Origin: Scylla paramamosain
Lineage: Eukaryota; Arthropoda; Malacostraca; Decapoda; Portunidae
Direction: 5' to 3'
Assembly: GCF_035594125.1 (NCBI RefSeq)
Contig: NC_087158.1
Location: 7,366,501 to 7,430,500 of the forward strand
DNA: 64,000 bases
The position numbers and the translations under genes are program-made. Shown here piece by piece: positions 1 to 13,450 of the stretch. Below the pieces are notes generated by a model. The model was not told the DNA's origin. It saw only the letters and a list, made by a program, of their open reading frames with translations, and made no database searches. Numbering within the stretch: position 1 is the stretch's first letter; every line of letters begins with the position of its first letter.

Positions 1-3000
1 ATTAAACCCTAAATTGCATTCAAAGTTAAACGACTTTACCAGTAACCTGTCTTTTTAGTGTTTATCAGCATGTTAGACACCAAAACGATAAATAATATGG
101 AAGTCAGTCATTATGTGAATCCAAAAGAAAATTACTGAAAACGTGTCTTTTCAGTGTTTTACGTAGAAAAACGATAAAGAAATAGAATAACATTACCAAA
201 AAGATATATTTTGAGTGTTTTTGAGCTTGTTACCTACAAAAAATGCAAAAATGGATGTAAAGCACTCTGTACTAGGAAACAAAAGGACATTACGAGAAAC
301 GTGTATAATGAGTGTTTTATAGTTTTAAAAGAACCACAAGGCAATAAACGCAAAAACTCATGTATATAGAGAAATTTCTTACATACCAAAATGAATAAAT
401 GCATGAATAACACTTTTAATCGATAAACAGAACTACCTTAACAAATTGTGTATTTTGAGTCTTTTTCACATTATTAGTTACGAAAAAGCCAAATTACATG
501 CGAAACTAGCATTATACGAAAATAACATTACATTGGAGTAAAACGAATTTTTACCAAGAACTTGCCTTTAAGTGTTTTTGAGCTCCTTATATACCAAAAC
601 ACTAAAACGCATGCAAAACACACTTAATGGTGAAACAGAATAACATTACCAAAAACATGTATTTTGAGTCTTTTTGATCATGTTACCAATAACAACGCTT
701 AAATACATGCAAAGAACACAATTCTTGGGAAACGAAAGGACATTACGAGAAACGTGTATTATGAGTGTTTTTAAGTTCATTAATTACCAAAAACATGTAT
801 TTTGAGTGTTATTGTTCATGTAACATATAAAAACGCTTAAATACATGTAAAGAACCCTATGTTTGTATAAGAAAAGGACATTACGAAAATCGTGTATTAT
901 GAGAGTTTTTAAGTTCCTCAAGTACCAAAAAGCTAAAACCCACAAATAACTCTTTATAGAGAGAAATTTTCTTTTTTTTTTTGTTATTCATCTTCATAGG
1001 TACCGAGATGCCAAAATTCTTGCAAAATTCATGGAAATTTTGTAAAAAAAAAAAAATCATTGTAAAAAAAATAATTTTAGCTTTTTTCTGGAGTTATGTA
1101 CAAACGCTGAAGTACATGCAAATCCACCTATATGGGGAAATTACACAACTTTACCAGAAACCTGTCTTTTGAGTGTTTTTTCAGCAATTTCAACAATATT
1201 ACTTAAAACGTGTCTTTTCAGTGATTTACGTAGAAAAACGCTTAAACAGATGGAAACCAACCAATATGAAGAAATAGAATAACATTACCAAAAAGATATA
1301 TTTTGATGTGTTTTTTGAGCTTGTTATCTACAAAAAATGCAAAAATGTATGGAAAAAACTTTATATTGGCAAAGAAAAACACATTACGAGAAACGTGTAT
1401 GAATGTTTTATAATTTGACAAGAACCACAAGGTAAAAAACTCAAAAACGCGTGTACATAAAGAAGTTTCTTACATACAAAAAAGCTGAAACTCATGAATA
1501 ACACTTTTAATTTTGAAACAGAAATAACTGTGTGTATTAGAAAAATTTCTTACATACCAAAATGCTGAAACTCATGAATAAGACTTTTAATTAAGAAATA
1601 GAACAACCTTACTAAATATCTGTGTTTTAAGTTTTTTTTCACATTCTTAGTTACCAAATCCCCAAATTCCATGCAAAAGTAGCTTTATGTGGGAAAAAAA
1701 TATTATATTACCAGAAAGTGTCTTTTGAGTGTTTTTGAGCGTGTTAGGCATTAAAGCACTAAAAACCAGGGCAATCACATTACATGGGAATAAAAACAAC
1801 TTTTACCAAGAACTTGCCTTTAAGTGTTTTTGAGCTCATTACATACCAAAACGCTAAAACGCATGCAAAACACCTTTTATGGAGAAACAGAATAAAATTA
1901 CCAACAACATATATTTTGAGTGTTTTTGATCATGTTATCTATAAAAACGCTTAAATACATGCAAAGAACCTTATGTTTGCGAAACGAAAGGACAATACGA
2001 GAAATGTTTATTATCAATGTTTTCAAGTTCCTTCAGTACCAAAAAGGTAAAACCCACAAATAACACTTTATTTAAAAAAAAAAAGTAAGAAAATAAAAAA
2101 TAAATTTTTTTTTTTTTGTTATTCATCTTAATAGGTACCGAAATGCCAAAACTCTGGGAAAATTCAGGGCTATTATATCATAAAACAAAAATTATCAAAA
2201 AAGTTATTTTTAGCTTTTTTCCGAACTGTTGTGTACCAAACTCTAAAGTGCATCCAAAGACTCCTATATGAAAAAATTAAACGACCTTACCAGAAATCTG
2301 TTTTTTTTTTAGTATTTTTAGGCATGTTAGGCATCAAAACGATAAATAACAAGGAACTCACTCTATATGAGAATCCAAAACAAAATTGCTGAAAACTTGT
2401 TTTTTCTTTGTTTTACGTAGAAAAACGCTAAAACGGATGCAAACCTACCAATGTCAAGATATAGAAAAACATTACCAAAAAGGTGTATTTTGAGTGTTTT
2501 TGAGCTTGTTACCTACAAAAAACGCGAAAATTGATGCAAAGCACTATATATTAGAAAATAAAAGGATTTTGCATGAAAAGTGTATAATGAGTTTTTTATA
2601 CTTCAAAACAACCAAAAGGTAAAAAAACACAAAAAGCTCGTGTATATGGAGAAGGTTCCTAGATACCAAAATGATGAAACTCATGAATAACACTCTTAAT
2701 TGAGAAACAGAACAACCTTACTAAATGCGTCTATTTTGAGTGCTTTTCACATTCTTAGTTACCAAAACCCAAAACTGCATGCGAAACCACATTTATGTGA
2801 GAAAAAAATAACATTACCAGAAAAGTGTCTTTTAAGTGTTTTTGAGCGTGATAGGCAATAAAGCACTAAAAAGCAGGGCAATCATATTACATTGAAATAA
2901 CACCAATTTATACCAAAAACTTGCCTTTAAGTGTTTTTTGAGCTCCTTATATACCAAACCGCTAAAACGCATGTAAAACAAACTTCATGGAGAAACAGAA

Positions 3001-6000
3001 TAACATTATTAAAAACATGTATTTTGAGTGTTTTTGATCATGTTATCTATAAAAACGCTTAAATACATTATGTTTGGGAAACAAAAGGACATTACGAGAA
3101 ACGTGTATTATGAGTGTTTTTTTAAGTTCGTTAAGTACCAAAAACTTATAACCCACAAATGACACTCTTTATTTAGAAAATAAAAAATTGAAAAATTAAA
3201 AAATAAGAATTTTTTATTTATTTTTTTTTTTAATCATATTCATAGGTACCGAGTTGCCAAATTTCTGGGAAAATTCAGGCCAATCATATGATAAAAGAAT
3301 ATTATCAAAAAAGATAATTTCAGCTTTTTTTTCCGGACTGTTATGTACCAAACCCTAAAGGGCATGCAAAGACTCCAATATGAGGAAATTAAACGATCTT
3401 ACCAGAAATCTGTGTTTTGAGTGTTTTTTAGCATGTTAGGCACCAAAACGATAAATAATAAGAAACTCACTCAATATGGAAATCCAAAAAAATGTTACTG
3501 AAAACGTGTCTTCTCAGTGTTTTACGTAGAAAAACGCTAAAACGGATGAAAAGCAACCAATATCAAGAAATAAAAAAACGTTACTAAAAAGGTACATTTT
3601 GAGTGTTTTTGAGCTTGTTACCTACAAAAAACGCGAAAATTGATGCAAAGCACTATATATTAGAAAACAAAAGGACTTTGCAAGAAAAGTGTATAATGAG
3701 TTTACCAAAAGGTAAAATTGATGCAAAGCACTCTATTTTGGGAAACAAAAGGACATTGCAAGAAAAGTGTATAATGAGTGTTTTATAGTTCAAAAGAACC
3801 ACAAAGCAAAAAACGCAAAATCTCGTGTATATGGAGAGGTTTCCTATATACAAAAAATGCTAAAACTCATGTATAACACTCCTAATTGAGAAACAGAACA
3901 ACCTTAATAAATGCGTGTTTTTTTAGTGCTTTTCACATTCTTAGTTACCAAAACCCCAAAATGCATGCGAAAATAGATTTGTGGGAAAATAAAATGACTT
4001 TACCAGAAAAGTGTCTTTTGAGTGTTTTTGAGCGTGATAGGCAATAAAGCACTAAAAAGCAGGGCAATCACATTACATTGGAAGAAAAAAGAATTTTTAC
4101 CAAGAAGTTGCCTTTAAGTGTTTTTGAGCTCCTTATATACCAAAACTCTAAAACGCATGCAAAACACTCTTTTTGGTGAAAAATAATAACTTTACCAAAA
4201 ACATGTATTTTGAGTGTTTATGATCATGTTACCAATAAAAAAGCTTAAATAAATGCAATGATCACTATTTTTGGGAAACGAAAGATTACGAGAAACGTGT
4301 ATTATGAGTGTTTTTAAGTTCATTAATTACCAAAAAGCTAAAGCCACAAATAACACTCTTTATTGAGAAACAATAAATAAATAAAAAATAAAATACATTA
4401 TTTTTTTCTTTGTTATTCATCTTCACAGGTACCGAAATGCAAAAATTCGGGCAAAATTCAGGAAATTCTGTGAAATATAAACATTATCAAAAAAGTTAAA
4501 TTAAGCTTTTTTTCCGGAGTTATGTACCAAACCCCTAAATTCCATTCAAAGCCACCTATGTGGGAAAATTAAACGTCTTTGCCAGAAATTTTTCAGCATG
4601 TTAGGAACCAACACGATAAATAACATGGAAGTCAATCTACATGGCAATCCAAAACAAAATTACTAAAAACGTGTCTTTTCGGTGTTTTACATAGAAAAAC
4701 GATAAAACGGATGCAAACCAACCAATATGAAGAAATAAAATAACATTACCAAAAAGGTATATTTTGCGTGTTTTTTTTAAATTGTTACCTACAAAAAACG
4801 CGAAAATGGATGGAAAGCACTCTATATTGGGAAGCAAAAGGACATTACGAGAAACGTGTATAATCAATGTTTTATAGTCTCACAAGAACTACAAGGCAAA
4901 AAACGCAAAAAACTCGTGTATATAGAGAAGTTTCTTACATTCCAAAATGCTGAAACTCTGGAACAACACTCTTAATTGAGAAACAGAACAATCTTACTAA
5001 ATGCGTGTATTTTGAAAGCTTTTCACATTCTTAGTTACCAAAACCCGAAATTGCATGCGAAACCAGCTTTATGTGGGAAAAAAAATGACATTACCAGAAA
5101 AATGTCTTTTGAGTGTTTTTGAGCGTGTTGGGCAATAAAGCATTAAAAAGCAGGGCAATCACATTGCATTGCAATAAAACCAATTTTTAATAAGAACTTG
5201 CCTTTAAGTGTATTTGAGCACCTTATATACCAAGACACTAAAATGCATGCAATATACACTTTATGGTGAAACAGAATAACATTACCAAAAAACATGTATT
5301 TTGAGTGTTTTTGATCATGTTACCAATAAAAACGCTTAAATACATGCAAAGAACCCTATTTTTTGGGAAATGAAAGGACATTACGAGAAACATGTATTAT
5401 AATTGTTTTTAAGTTCATTAAGTACGAAAAAGCTAAAAGCCACAAATTACACTCTTAATTGAGAAAAAAAAATAAATAAAAAAATATGATTTTTTTTTTC
5501 ATTTTTATTTATCTTCACAGGTAACGAGGTGCCAAAATTCGGGCAAATTTCAGGAAATTATATGAAATAAGAACATTATCAAAAAAGTTAAATTTAGCTT
5601 TTTTTCGGATTGTTATGTACCAAACCCCTAAAGTGCATGCAAAGCCACCTATATGGGGAAATTAAACGTCTTTGCCAGAAAACTGTCTTATGAGTGTTTT
5701 TCAGCATGTTAGGAACAAACATGATAAAACCCAAGGAAGTCAATATATATGGGAATCGAAAACAAAATTACTGAAAACGTGTCTTTTCGGTGTTTTACGT
5801 AGAAAACGCTGAAACGGATGCAAACCAACCAAAATGAAGAAATAGAATAACATTACCAAAAAAGTATATTTTGAGTGTTTTTGAAATTGTTACCTACAAA
5901 AAACGCGAAAATAGATGGAAAGCACTCTATATTGGGAAGCAAAAGGCACCAAAAAGCATGTTAGGCACCAAAACAATAAATAATATGAAAGTCACTCTAT

Positions 6001-6575
6001 ATGGAAATCTAAAACAAAATTACTGGAAACGTGTCTTTTAAAAGATTTACGTAGAAAAACGCTAAAACGGATGCAAACCAACCAATATGAAGAAATAGAA
6101 AAACATTACCAAAAAAGTATATTTTGTGTGTTTTTGAGCTTCTTACATAAAAAGAAACGCGAAAATGGATGGAAAGCACTCTATATAAGGAAAAAAAAAA
6201 GGACATAACGAGAAACGTGTATAATGAGTGTTTTATAGTTTCACCAGAATCACAAGGAAAAAAACGCAAAAACTCGACTGTATGGAGAAGTTTCTAAGAT
6301 ACCAAAATATCGAAACTCATGAATAACACTCTTAATCAAGAAACAGAACAATCTTACTAAATGTGTGTATTTTGAGTGTTTTTTTTACATTCTTAGTTAC
6401 CAAAACCCCAAATTCCATGTGAAACTAGCTTTATGTGGGAAAAAAATGACATTACCAGAAAAGTATCTTTGAGTGTTTTGAGCGTGTTAGGCAATAAAGC
6501 ACTAAAAAGCAGGGCAATCACATTACATGGGAATAAAACCAAATTTTACGAAGAACTTGCCTTTTAGTGTTTTTC
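1..6575 (+). repeat. HOR satellite array, + orientation, left end
   Basis: This is a tandem satellite. The landmark GGTACCGAGATGCC or a close variant recurs at about 999, 2134, 3245, 4429 and 5520, giving a higher-order period of about 1.09-1.18 kb. Each unit is built from subunits of about 85-100 bp that repeat the scaffold TTTTGAGTGTTTTTGAG, then ACCAAAACGC, then GCATGCAAA, then a CTCTATATGGGAAAC-like segment. Subunits differ in fixed positions (…GAGCTTGTTACC, …GAGCGTGTTAGGC, …GATCATGTTA, …AAGTTCCTTAAG), and the order is kept from unit to unit, as expected of a higher-order repeat. One long A/T-rich spacer per unit precedes the landmark. The many short open frames are by-products of the repeat. 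The block continues beyond the window edge. Confidence 0.93.
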
Positions 6576-7009
6576 ACACGCATTTAGTAAGGTTGCTCTC
6601 AATTAAGAGTGTTATTCATATACACGAGTTTTTGCGTTTTTTGCCTTGTGGTTTTTTTGAACTATAAAACATTCTTTATACATTTTTCTCGCAATGTCCC
6701 TTTGTTTCCCAATATAGATTGCTTTGTATCCATTTTCGCGTTTTTTTGTAGGTAAGAAGCTCAAAAACACTCAAAATATACTTTTTTGGTAATGTTTTTC
6801 TGTTTCTTGATATTGGTTGGTTTGTATCAGTTTTAGCGTTTTTCTACGTAAAACACTGAGAAGACACGTTTTCAGTAATTTTCTTTTGGATTCCCACATA
6901 GAGTGAGTTCCTTATTATTTATCGTTTTGGTGCCTAACATGCTGAAAATCACTCAAAAGACAGATTTCTGGTAAGGTCTTTACTTTCCTCATATGGGAGG
7001 CTTTGCATG
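6576..7009 (-). repeat. Inverted satellite block A
   Basis: The satellite polarity flips here for about 430 bp. The + strand reads the reverse complement of about five consecutive subunits (for example CTCAAAAACACTCAAAATATAC). It enters at a junction reading TTTTAGTGTTTTT then CACACGCATTTAGTAAGG, and leaves at TTTGCATG followed by TCTTTTCGATG. The exit junction recurs at 56364 and 63823 and the entry junction at 10893 and 63365. The inversion was therefore copied with the higher-order unit and did not arise repeatedly. Confidence 0.88.
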
Positions 7010-10000
7010 TCTTTTCGATGTTTTTTGAGTGTGGTACGCAATAAAACACTAAAAGCCAGGGCAATCACATTACATGGGAATAAAATCAAATTTTACCAAG
7101 AACTTAGCTTTTAGTGTTTTTGAGCTCCTTACATACCAAAACGCTAAAACGCATGCAAAATATATCTTACGGAGAAAAAGATTAACATTACCAAATACAT
7201 GTATTTTGAGTGTTTTTGATAATGTTATCTAAAAAAAAACGCTTAAATACATGCAGAGAACCTTATGTTTGGGAAACGAAATAACATTACGAGAAACGTT
7301 TATTATGAGTGATTTTTAAGTTCCTTCAGTACCAAAAAACCTAAAACTCACAAATAACACTCTTTAGAAAAAAAAAAAAATCATATATAAAAAAATTTAA
7401 AAATGGGAATTTTTTTTTTTTTTTTTTTGTTATTCATCTTCATAGGTACAAAGATGCCAAAATTCTGCCAAAATTCAGGGAATTTATGTGGAAAAAGGGA
7501 TATTATCATAAAAGTTTCTATATTGGGAAACAAAAGGACATTGCAAGAAAAGTGTATAATGAGTGTTTTATAGTTCAAAAGAACCACAAGGCATAAAACG
7601 CAAAATCTTGTGTATATGGAGAAGTTTCCTAGATACCAAAATGCTAAAACTCATGTATAACACTCTTAATTGAGAAACAGAACAACCTTACTAAATGCAT
7701 GTATTTTGAGAGCTTTTAACCTTCTTAGATACCAAAACCCCAAATTGCATGCGAAAATAGATTTCTGGGAAAAAAAAAGATTTACCAGAAAAGTGTCTTT
7801 TGTGGATTTTTGAGCGTGATAGGGAATAAAGCACTAAAAAGGAGAGCAATCACTTTATATTGGAGTAAAACGAATTTTTACCAAGAACTTGCCTTTAAGT
7901 GTTTTTGAGCTCTTTATATACCAAAACACTAAAACGAATGCAAAACACACTTAATGGTGAAACAGAATAACATTACCAAAAACATGTATTTTGAGTGTTT
8001 TGATCATGTTACCAATAAAAACGCTTAAATACATGCTAAGAACACTATTTTTGGGAAACAAAAGGAGATTACGAGAAACGTGTATTATGAGTGTTTTTAA
8101 GTTCATTAATTACCAAAAAGCTAAAAGCCACAAATAACACTCTCTATTGAGAAACAATAAATAAATAAAAAAATACCATATTTTTTTTCTCTCTTATTCA
8201 TCTTCACAGGTACTGATATGCCAAAATTTGGGCAAAATTAAGGAAATTATGTAAAATAAGAACATTATCAAAAAAGTTAAATTTAGCTTTTTTTTCGGAC
8301 TGTTATGTACCAAACCCAAAAACTGCATGGAAAGCCACCTATAAGGGTAAATTAAACGTCTTTGCCAGAAAACGGTCTTATGAGTGTTTTTCAGCATCTT
8401 AGAAACCAACACGATAAATAACATGCAAATCAATCTATATGGCAATCCAAAACAAAATTGCTAAAAACGTGTCTTCTCCGTGTTTTACGTAGAAAAACGC
8501 TAAAACGGATACAAACCAACCAATATGAAGAAATAAAATAACATTACCAAAAAGGTATATTTTGAGTGTTTTTGAAATTGTTACCTACAAAAAACGCGAA
8601 AATGGATGGAAAGCACTCTATATTAGGAAGGAAAAGGACATTACGAGAAACGTGTATAATGAGTGTTTTATAGTTTCACAAGAACTACAAGGCAAAAAAC
8701 GTAAAAACTCGTGTATATAGAAAAGTTTCTTACATTCTAAATTGCTGAAACTCTGGAACAACACTCTTAATTGAGAAACAGAAAAATCTTATTAAATGCA
8801 TGTATTTTGAGTGCTTTTCACATTCTTAGTTACCAAAACCCCAATTTGCATGCGAAATCAGCTTTATGTGTGAAAAAAATGACATTATTAGAAAAAAATG
8901 TCTTTTGAGTGTTTTTGAGCGTGTTAGGCAATAAAGCACTAAAAAGCATGGCAAACACATTACATTGGAATAAAACCAATTTTTAACAAGAACTTGCCTT
9001 TAAGTGTTTTTGAGCTCCTTATATACCAAAACACTAAAACGCATGCAAAATACACTTTATGGTGAAACAGAACATTACCAAAACATGTATTTTGAGTGCT
9101 TTTGATCATGTTACCAATAAAAACGCTTAAATACATCCAAAGAACCCTATTTTTGGGAAACGAAAGGACATTACCAGAAACGTGTATTATGAGTATTTTT
9201 AAGTTCCTTAAGTACCAAAAAAGCTAAAACCCACAAATAACACTCTTTATAGAGAGAAAAAAAAAACAAGAAAAGAATTTTTTTTTTTTTTTTTTTTGTT
9301 ATTCTTCATAGGTACTAAGATGCCTAAATTCTGGCAATATTCTTTGGGAATCGAAAACAAAAATTACTGAATACGTGTCTTTTCGGTGTTTTACGTAGAA
9401 AAACGCTAAAACAGATGAAAACCAACCAATATGAAGAAATAGAATAACATTACCAAAGAGGTATATTTTGAGTGTTTTTGAGCTTGTTACCTACAAAAAA
9501 CGCGAAAATGGATGCAAAACACTCCCTATTGGGAAAGAAAAGGACATTACGAGAAACATGTATAATGAGTGCCTTATTATTTTCGGGCAAAAGAAAAGGC
9601 AAAAAAACGCAAAAACTTGTGTATGTAAAGAAGTTTCTTAGATACCAAAATGGTGAAACTCATGAATAAAAATCTTAATTGAGTAACAGAACAACATTAT
9701 CAAATGCGTGTATTTTGAGTGTTTTTTCATATTCTTTTCCAAAACCCTAAATAGCATGCGAAACTAACTTTATGTGGGAAAAAATGACATTACCAGAAGT
9801 ATGTTTTCAGTGTTTTTGAGCGTGTTAGGTAATAAAGCACTAAAAAGCAGGGCAATCATATTACATTGGAATAAAACCAACTTTACCAAGAACTTGCTTT
9901 GAAGTGTTTTTTCAGCTCCTTACATACCAAATCGCTAAAACACATGCAAAACACTCCTTTATGGAGAAGCAGAATAACATTACCAAAAATAAGTGTTTTG

Positions 10001-10892
10001 AGTGTTTTTTATCATGTTACCCATAAAAACGCTTAAATACTCGTACATGCAAAGATCCCCATATTTGGGAAACGAAAGGACATTACGAGAAATGTGTATG
10101 ATGAATGTTTTTAAGTTCCTTAAGTACCAAAACGTTAAAACCTACAAATAACACTATAGAGAAAAAAATAAATAAAAAAATAGCATTTTTATTTTTTTGT
10201 TATTGATGTTCATAAGTACCAAGATGCCAAAATTCTGCCAAAATTCAGGGATATTACGTGGAAAAAAAAATGCAAAGCCACATATCTCATGAAATTTAAC
10301 GACTTTACAAGAAACCTGTCTTTTGAGAGTTTTTCTGCATGTTAGGCACCAAAACGATAAATAATATGAAAGTCACTCTATATGGAAATCCAAAACAAAA
10401 TGACTGAAAACGTGTCTTTTAAAAGATTTACGTAGAAAAACGCTGTGTTTTTTGAGCTTGTTACATAAAAACAAACGCGAAGATGGATGCAAAGCACTCT
10501 ATATAAGGAAAAAAAAAGGACATAACGAGAAACGGGTATAATTAGTGCTTTATAGTTTCACCAGAATCACAAGGCAAAAAACGCAAAAACTCGACTGTAT
10601 GGAGAAGTTTCTAAGATACCAAAATACTGAAACTCATGAATAACACTCTTAATCAAGAAACAGAACAGCCTCACTAAATGCGTGTATTTTGAGTGTTTTT
10701 TTACATTCTTAGTTATCAAAACCCCAAAATCCATGCGAAACTAGATTTATGTGAGAAAAAAATGACATTACCAGAAAAGTGTCTTTGAGTGTTTTTGAGC
10801 GTGTTAGGCAATAAAGCACTAAAAAGCAGGGCAATTACATTACATGGGAATAAAACCAACTTTTACGAAGAACTTGCCTTTTAGTGTTTTTG
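7010..10892 (+). repeat. HOR satellite array, + orientation
   Basis: The same satellite continues in + orientation. Landmarks lie near 7445, 8210, 9311 and 10216, so units here vary more (about 0.77, 1.10 and 0.91 kb) than at the left end, which points to internal subunit deletions. The interval around 9460-9690 has variants (a TTATTATTTTCGGGC segment) that reappear in reverse complement near 16960-17200, linking this segment to the inverted array. Confidence 0.9.
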
Positions 10893-11340
10893 ACACGCAT
10901 TTAGTAAGGTTGCTCTGTTTCTCAATTAAGAGTGTTATTCATGAGTTTCAGGATTTTGGTATATAGGAAACTTCTCCATATACACGAGTTTTTGCGTTTT
11001 TTAATTTTTTTTTTTTTTTTTTGAACTATAAAACACTCATTATACACTTTTCTCGCAATGTCCCTTTGTTTCCCAATATAGAGTGCTTTGTATCCATTTT
11101 CGCGTTTTTTGTGTAGGTAACAAGCTCAAAAACACTCAAAATATACATTTTTGGGAATGTTTTTCTGCTTCTTGATATTGGTTGGTTTGTACCAGTTTTG
11201 GCGTTTTTCTACGTAAAAAACTGAGAAGACACGTTTTCAGTAATTTTCTTTTGGATTCCCACATAGAATGAGTTCCTTATTTTTGGTGCCTAACATGCTG
11301 AAAAACACTCAGAAGACAGATTTCTGGTAAGGTCTTTAAC
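10893..11340 (-). repeat. Inverted satellite block B
   Basis: This second polarity flip has the same entry junction as block A (GTGTTTTTGACACGCATTTA). The upstream 10320-10890 also resembles 5947-6575, so the two are direct copies of one compound unit. The exit differs: the sequence goes from GGTCTTTAAC straight into TTTATGGAGAAACAG, so about one subunit of flank has been lost compared with block A. Confidence 0.87.
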
Positions 11341-13450
11341 TTTATGGAGAAACAGAATAACATTACCAAAAACATGTATTTTGAGTGTTTTTGATCATGT
11401 TACCTATAAAATCGCTTAAATACATGCAAAGAACCCTATGTTTGTGAAACGAAAGGACATTACGAAAATCGTGTATTATGAGTATTTTTAAGTTCCTTAA
11501 GTACCAAAAATCTAAAACCCACAAATAAAACTCTTCATAGAGATAAAAATAATAAAAAAAAAATTTTTTTTGTTATTCAACTCCATAGGTACCGAGATGC
11601 CAAAATTCTGAGAAAATTCAGGGAAATTATGTGAAAAAAACATAAAAAAAATAATTTTAGCTTTTTCCGGAGTTATGTACGAAACCCGGAAGTGCATGCA
11701 AAGCCACCTATATGGGGAAATTACACTTTACAAGAAACGTGTCTTTGGGTGTTTTCAGCAATTTCAACAATATTACTGAAAATGTGTCTTTTCAGTTTTA
11801 ACGTAGAACTCTAAAACGGATACAAACCAACCAATATGAAGAAATAGAATAACATTACAAAAAAGTTGAGTGTTTTTGAGCTTGTTACCTACAAAAAACG
11901 CAAAAATGAATGCAAAGCAGTCTATATTGTGAAACAAAAGAATATTACAAGAAAATTGTATAATGAATGTTTTAATAGTTTTCAAGAACCATAAGGCAAA
12001 AAATGCAAAAACTCGTGTATATGGAGATTTTTCTTAGATACCAAAATGCTGAAATTCATGAATAACACTCTTAATTGAGAAACAACAACCTTACCAAATG
12101 CGTGCATTTTGAGTGTTTTTCACATTCTTAGTTACCAAAACCCGAAATTACATGCGAAACTAGCTTTATGTTTGAAATAAATGACATTACCGGAAAAAAA
12201 TGTGTCTTTTGAGTATTTTTGAGCGTGTTAGGCAATAAAGCACAAAAAAGCAGGGCAATGACATTACATGGGAATAAAACCAACATTTACCAAGAACTTG
12301 TCTTTAAGTGTTTTTCAGCTCCTTACATACTAAAACGCTAAAATGCATGTAAAACACCCTTTATTGAGAAACAACATTACGAAAAAACATGATTTTTGTG
12401 TTTTTTGATCTCTTACGTATAAAAACGCTTAAATACATGCAAAGAACCCTATGTTTGGGAAACGAAAGGACATTACGAGAAACGTGTATTATGAGTGTTT
12501 TTAAGTTCCATGAGTACGAAAAAAGTTAAAACTCACAAATAACACTCTTTATAGAGAAATTAAATAAATTAATTAAAAAGGATTTTTTTTTTTTGTTATT
12601 TATCTTCATAGGTACCGAGATGCCAAAATTCTGGCAAATTTCAGGGAAATTATGTGAAAAAATAATATTATGAAAAAAGTTAATTTTACCTTTTTTTTCG
12701 GACTATTATGTACCAAACCCTAAAGTGTATGCAAAGCCACCTACATAAGGAAATTAAACGACTTTACCAGATACCTGTCTTTTGAGTGTTTTTCAGCAAG
12801 TTAGGCACCAAAACGATAAATAATATGGAAGTCACTCTTTATAGGAATCCAAAACAAAATTACTGAAAACGTATTTTTTTAGTGTTTTTCTTAGAAAAAC
12901 ATTAAAACGGATGCAAACCAATCAATATGAAGAAATAGAATAATATTACTGAAAAGTTATATTTTGAGTGTTTTTGAGCTTATTACCTACAGAAAACGCG
13001 AAAATAGTTGCAAAGCACTCTATATTGGGAAAGAAAAGGACATTACGAGAAACGTGTATAATGAGTGTTTTATAGTTTCACAAGAACCACAAGGCAAAAC
13101 ACGCAAAAACTCGTGTATATGGAGATCTTTCTTAGATACCAAACTGCTGAAATTCATGAAGAACACTCTTAAATGAGAAACAGAACAACCTTACCAAATG
13201 GGTGTATTTTGAATCTTTTTAACATTCTTACTTACCAAAACGCCAAATTGCATGCGAAACTAGCTTTGTGTGAAAAAAAAATATTACCAGAAAAGTGTCT
13301 TGAGTTTTTTTTAGCGTGTTAGGCAATAAAGCACTAAAAAGCAGGGTAATCACATTACATGGGAATAAAACCAACTTTTACCAATAACTTGCCTTTAAGT
13401 GTTTTAAGCTCCTTACATACGAAAACGCTAAAACGCATACAAAACAAGTA
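11341..13450 (+). repeat. HOR satellite array, + orientation, last regular units
   Basis: Satellite in + orientation with landmarks near 11588 and 12611 (spacing about 1.02 kb). Subunit order follows the canonical unit until about 13440, where the sequence goes into irregular subunits after CTAAAACGCATACAAAACAAG. Confidence 0.9.
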
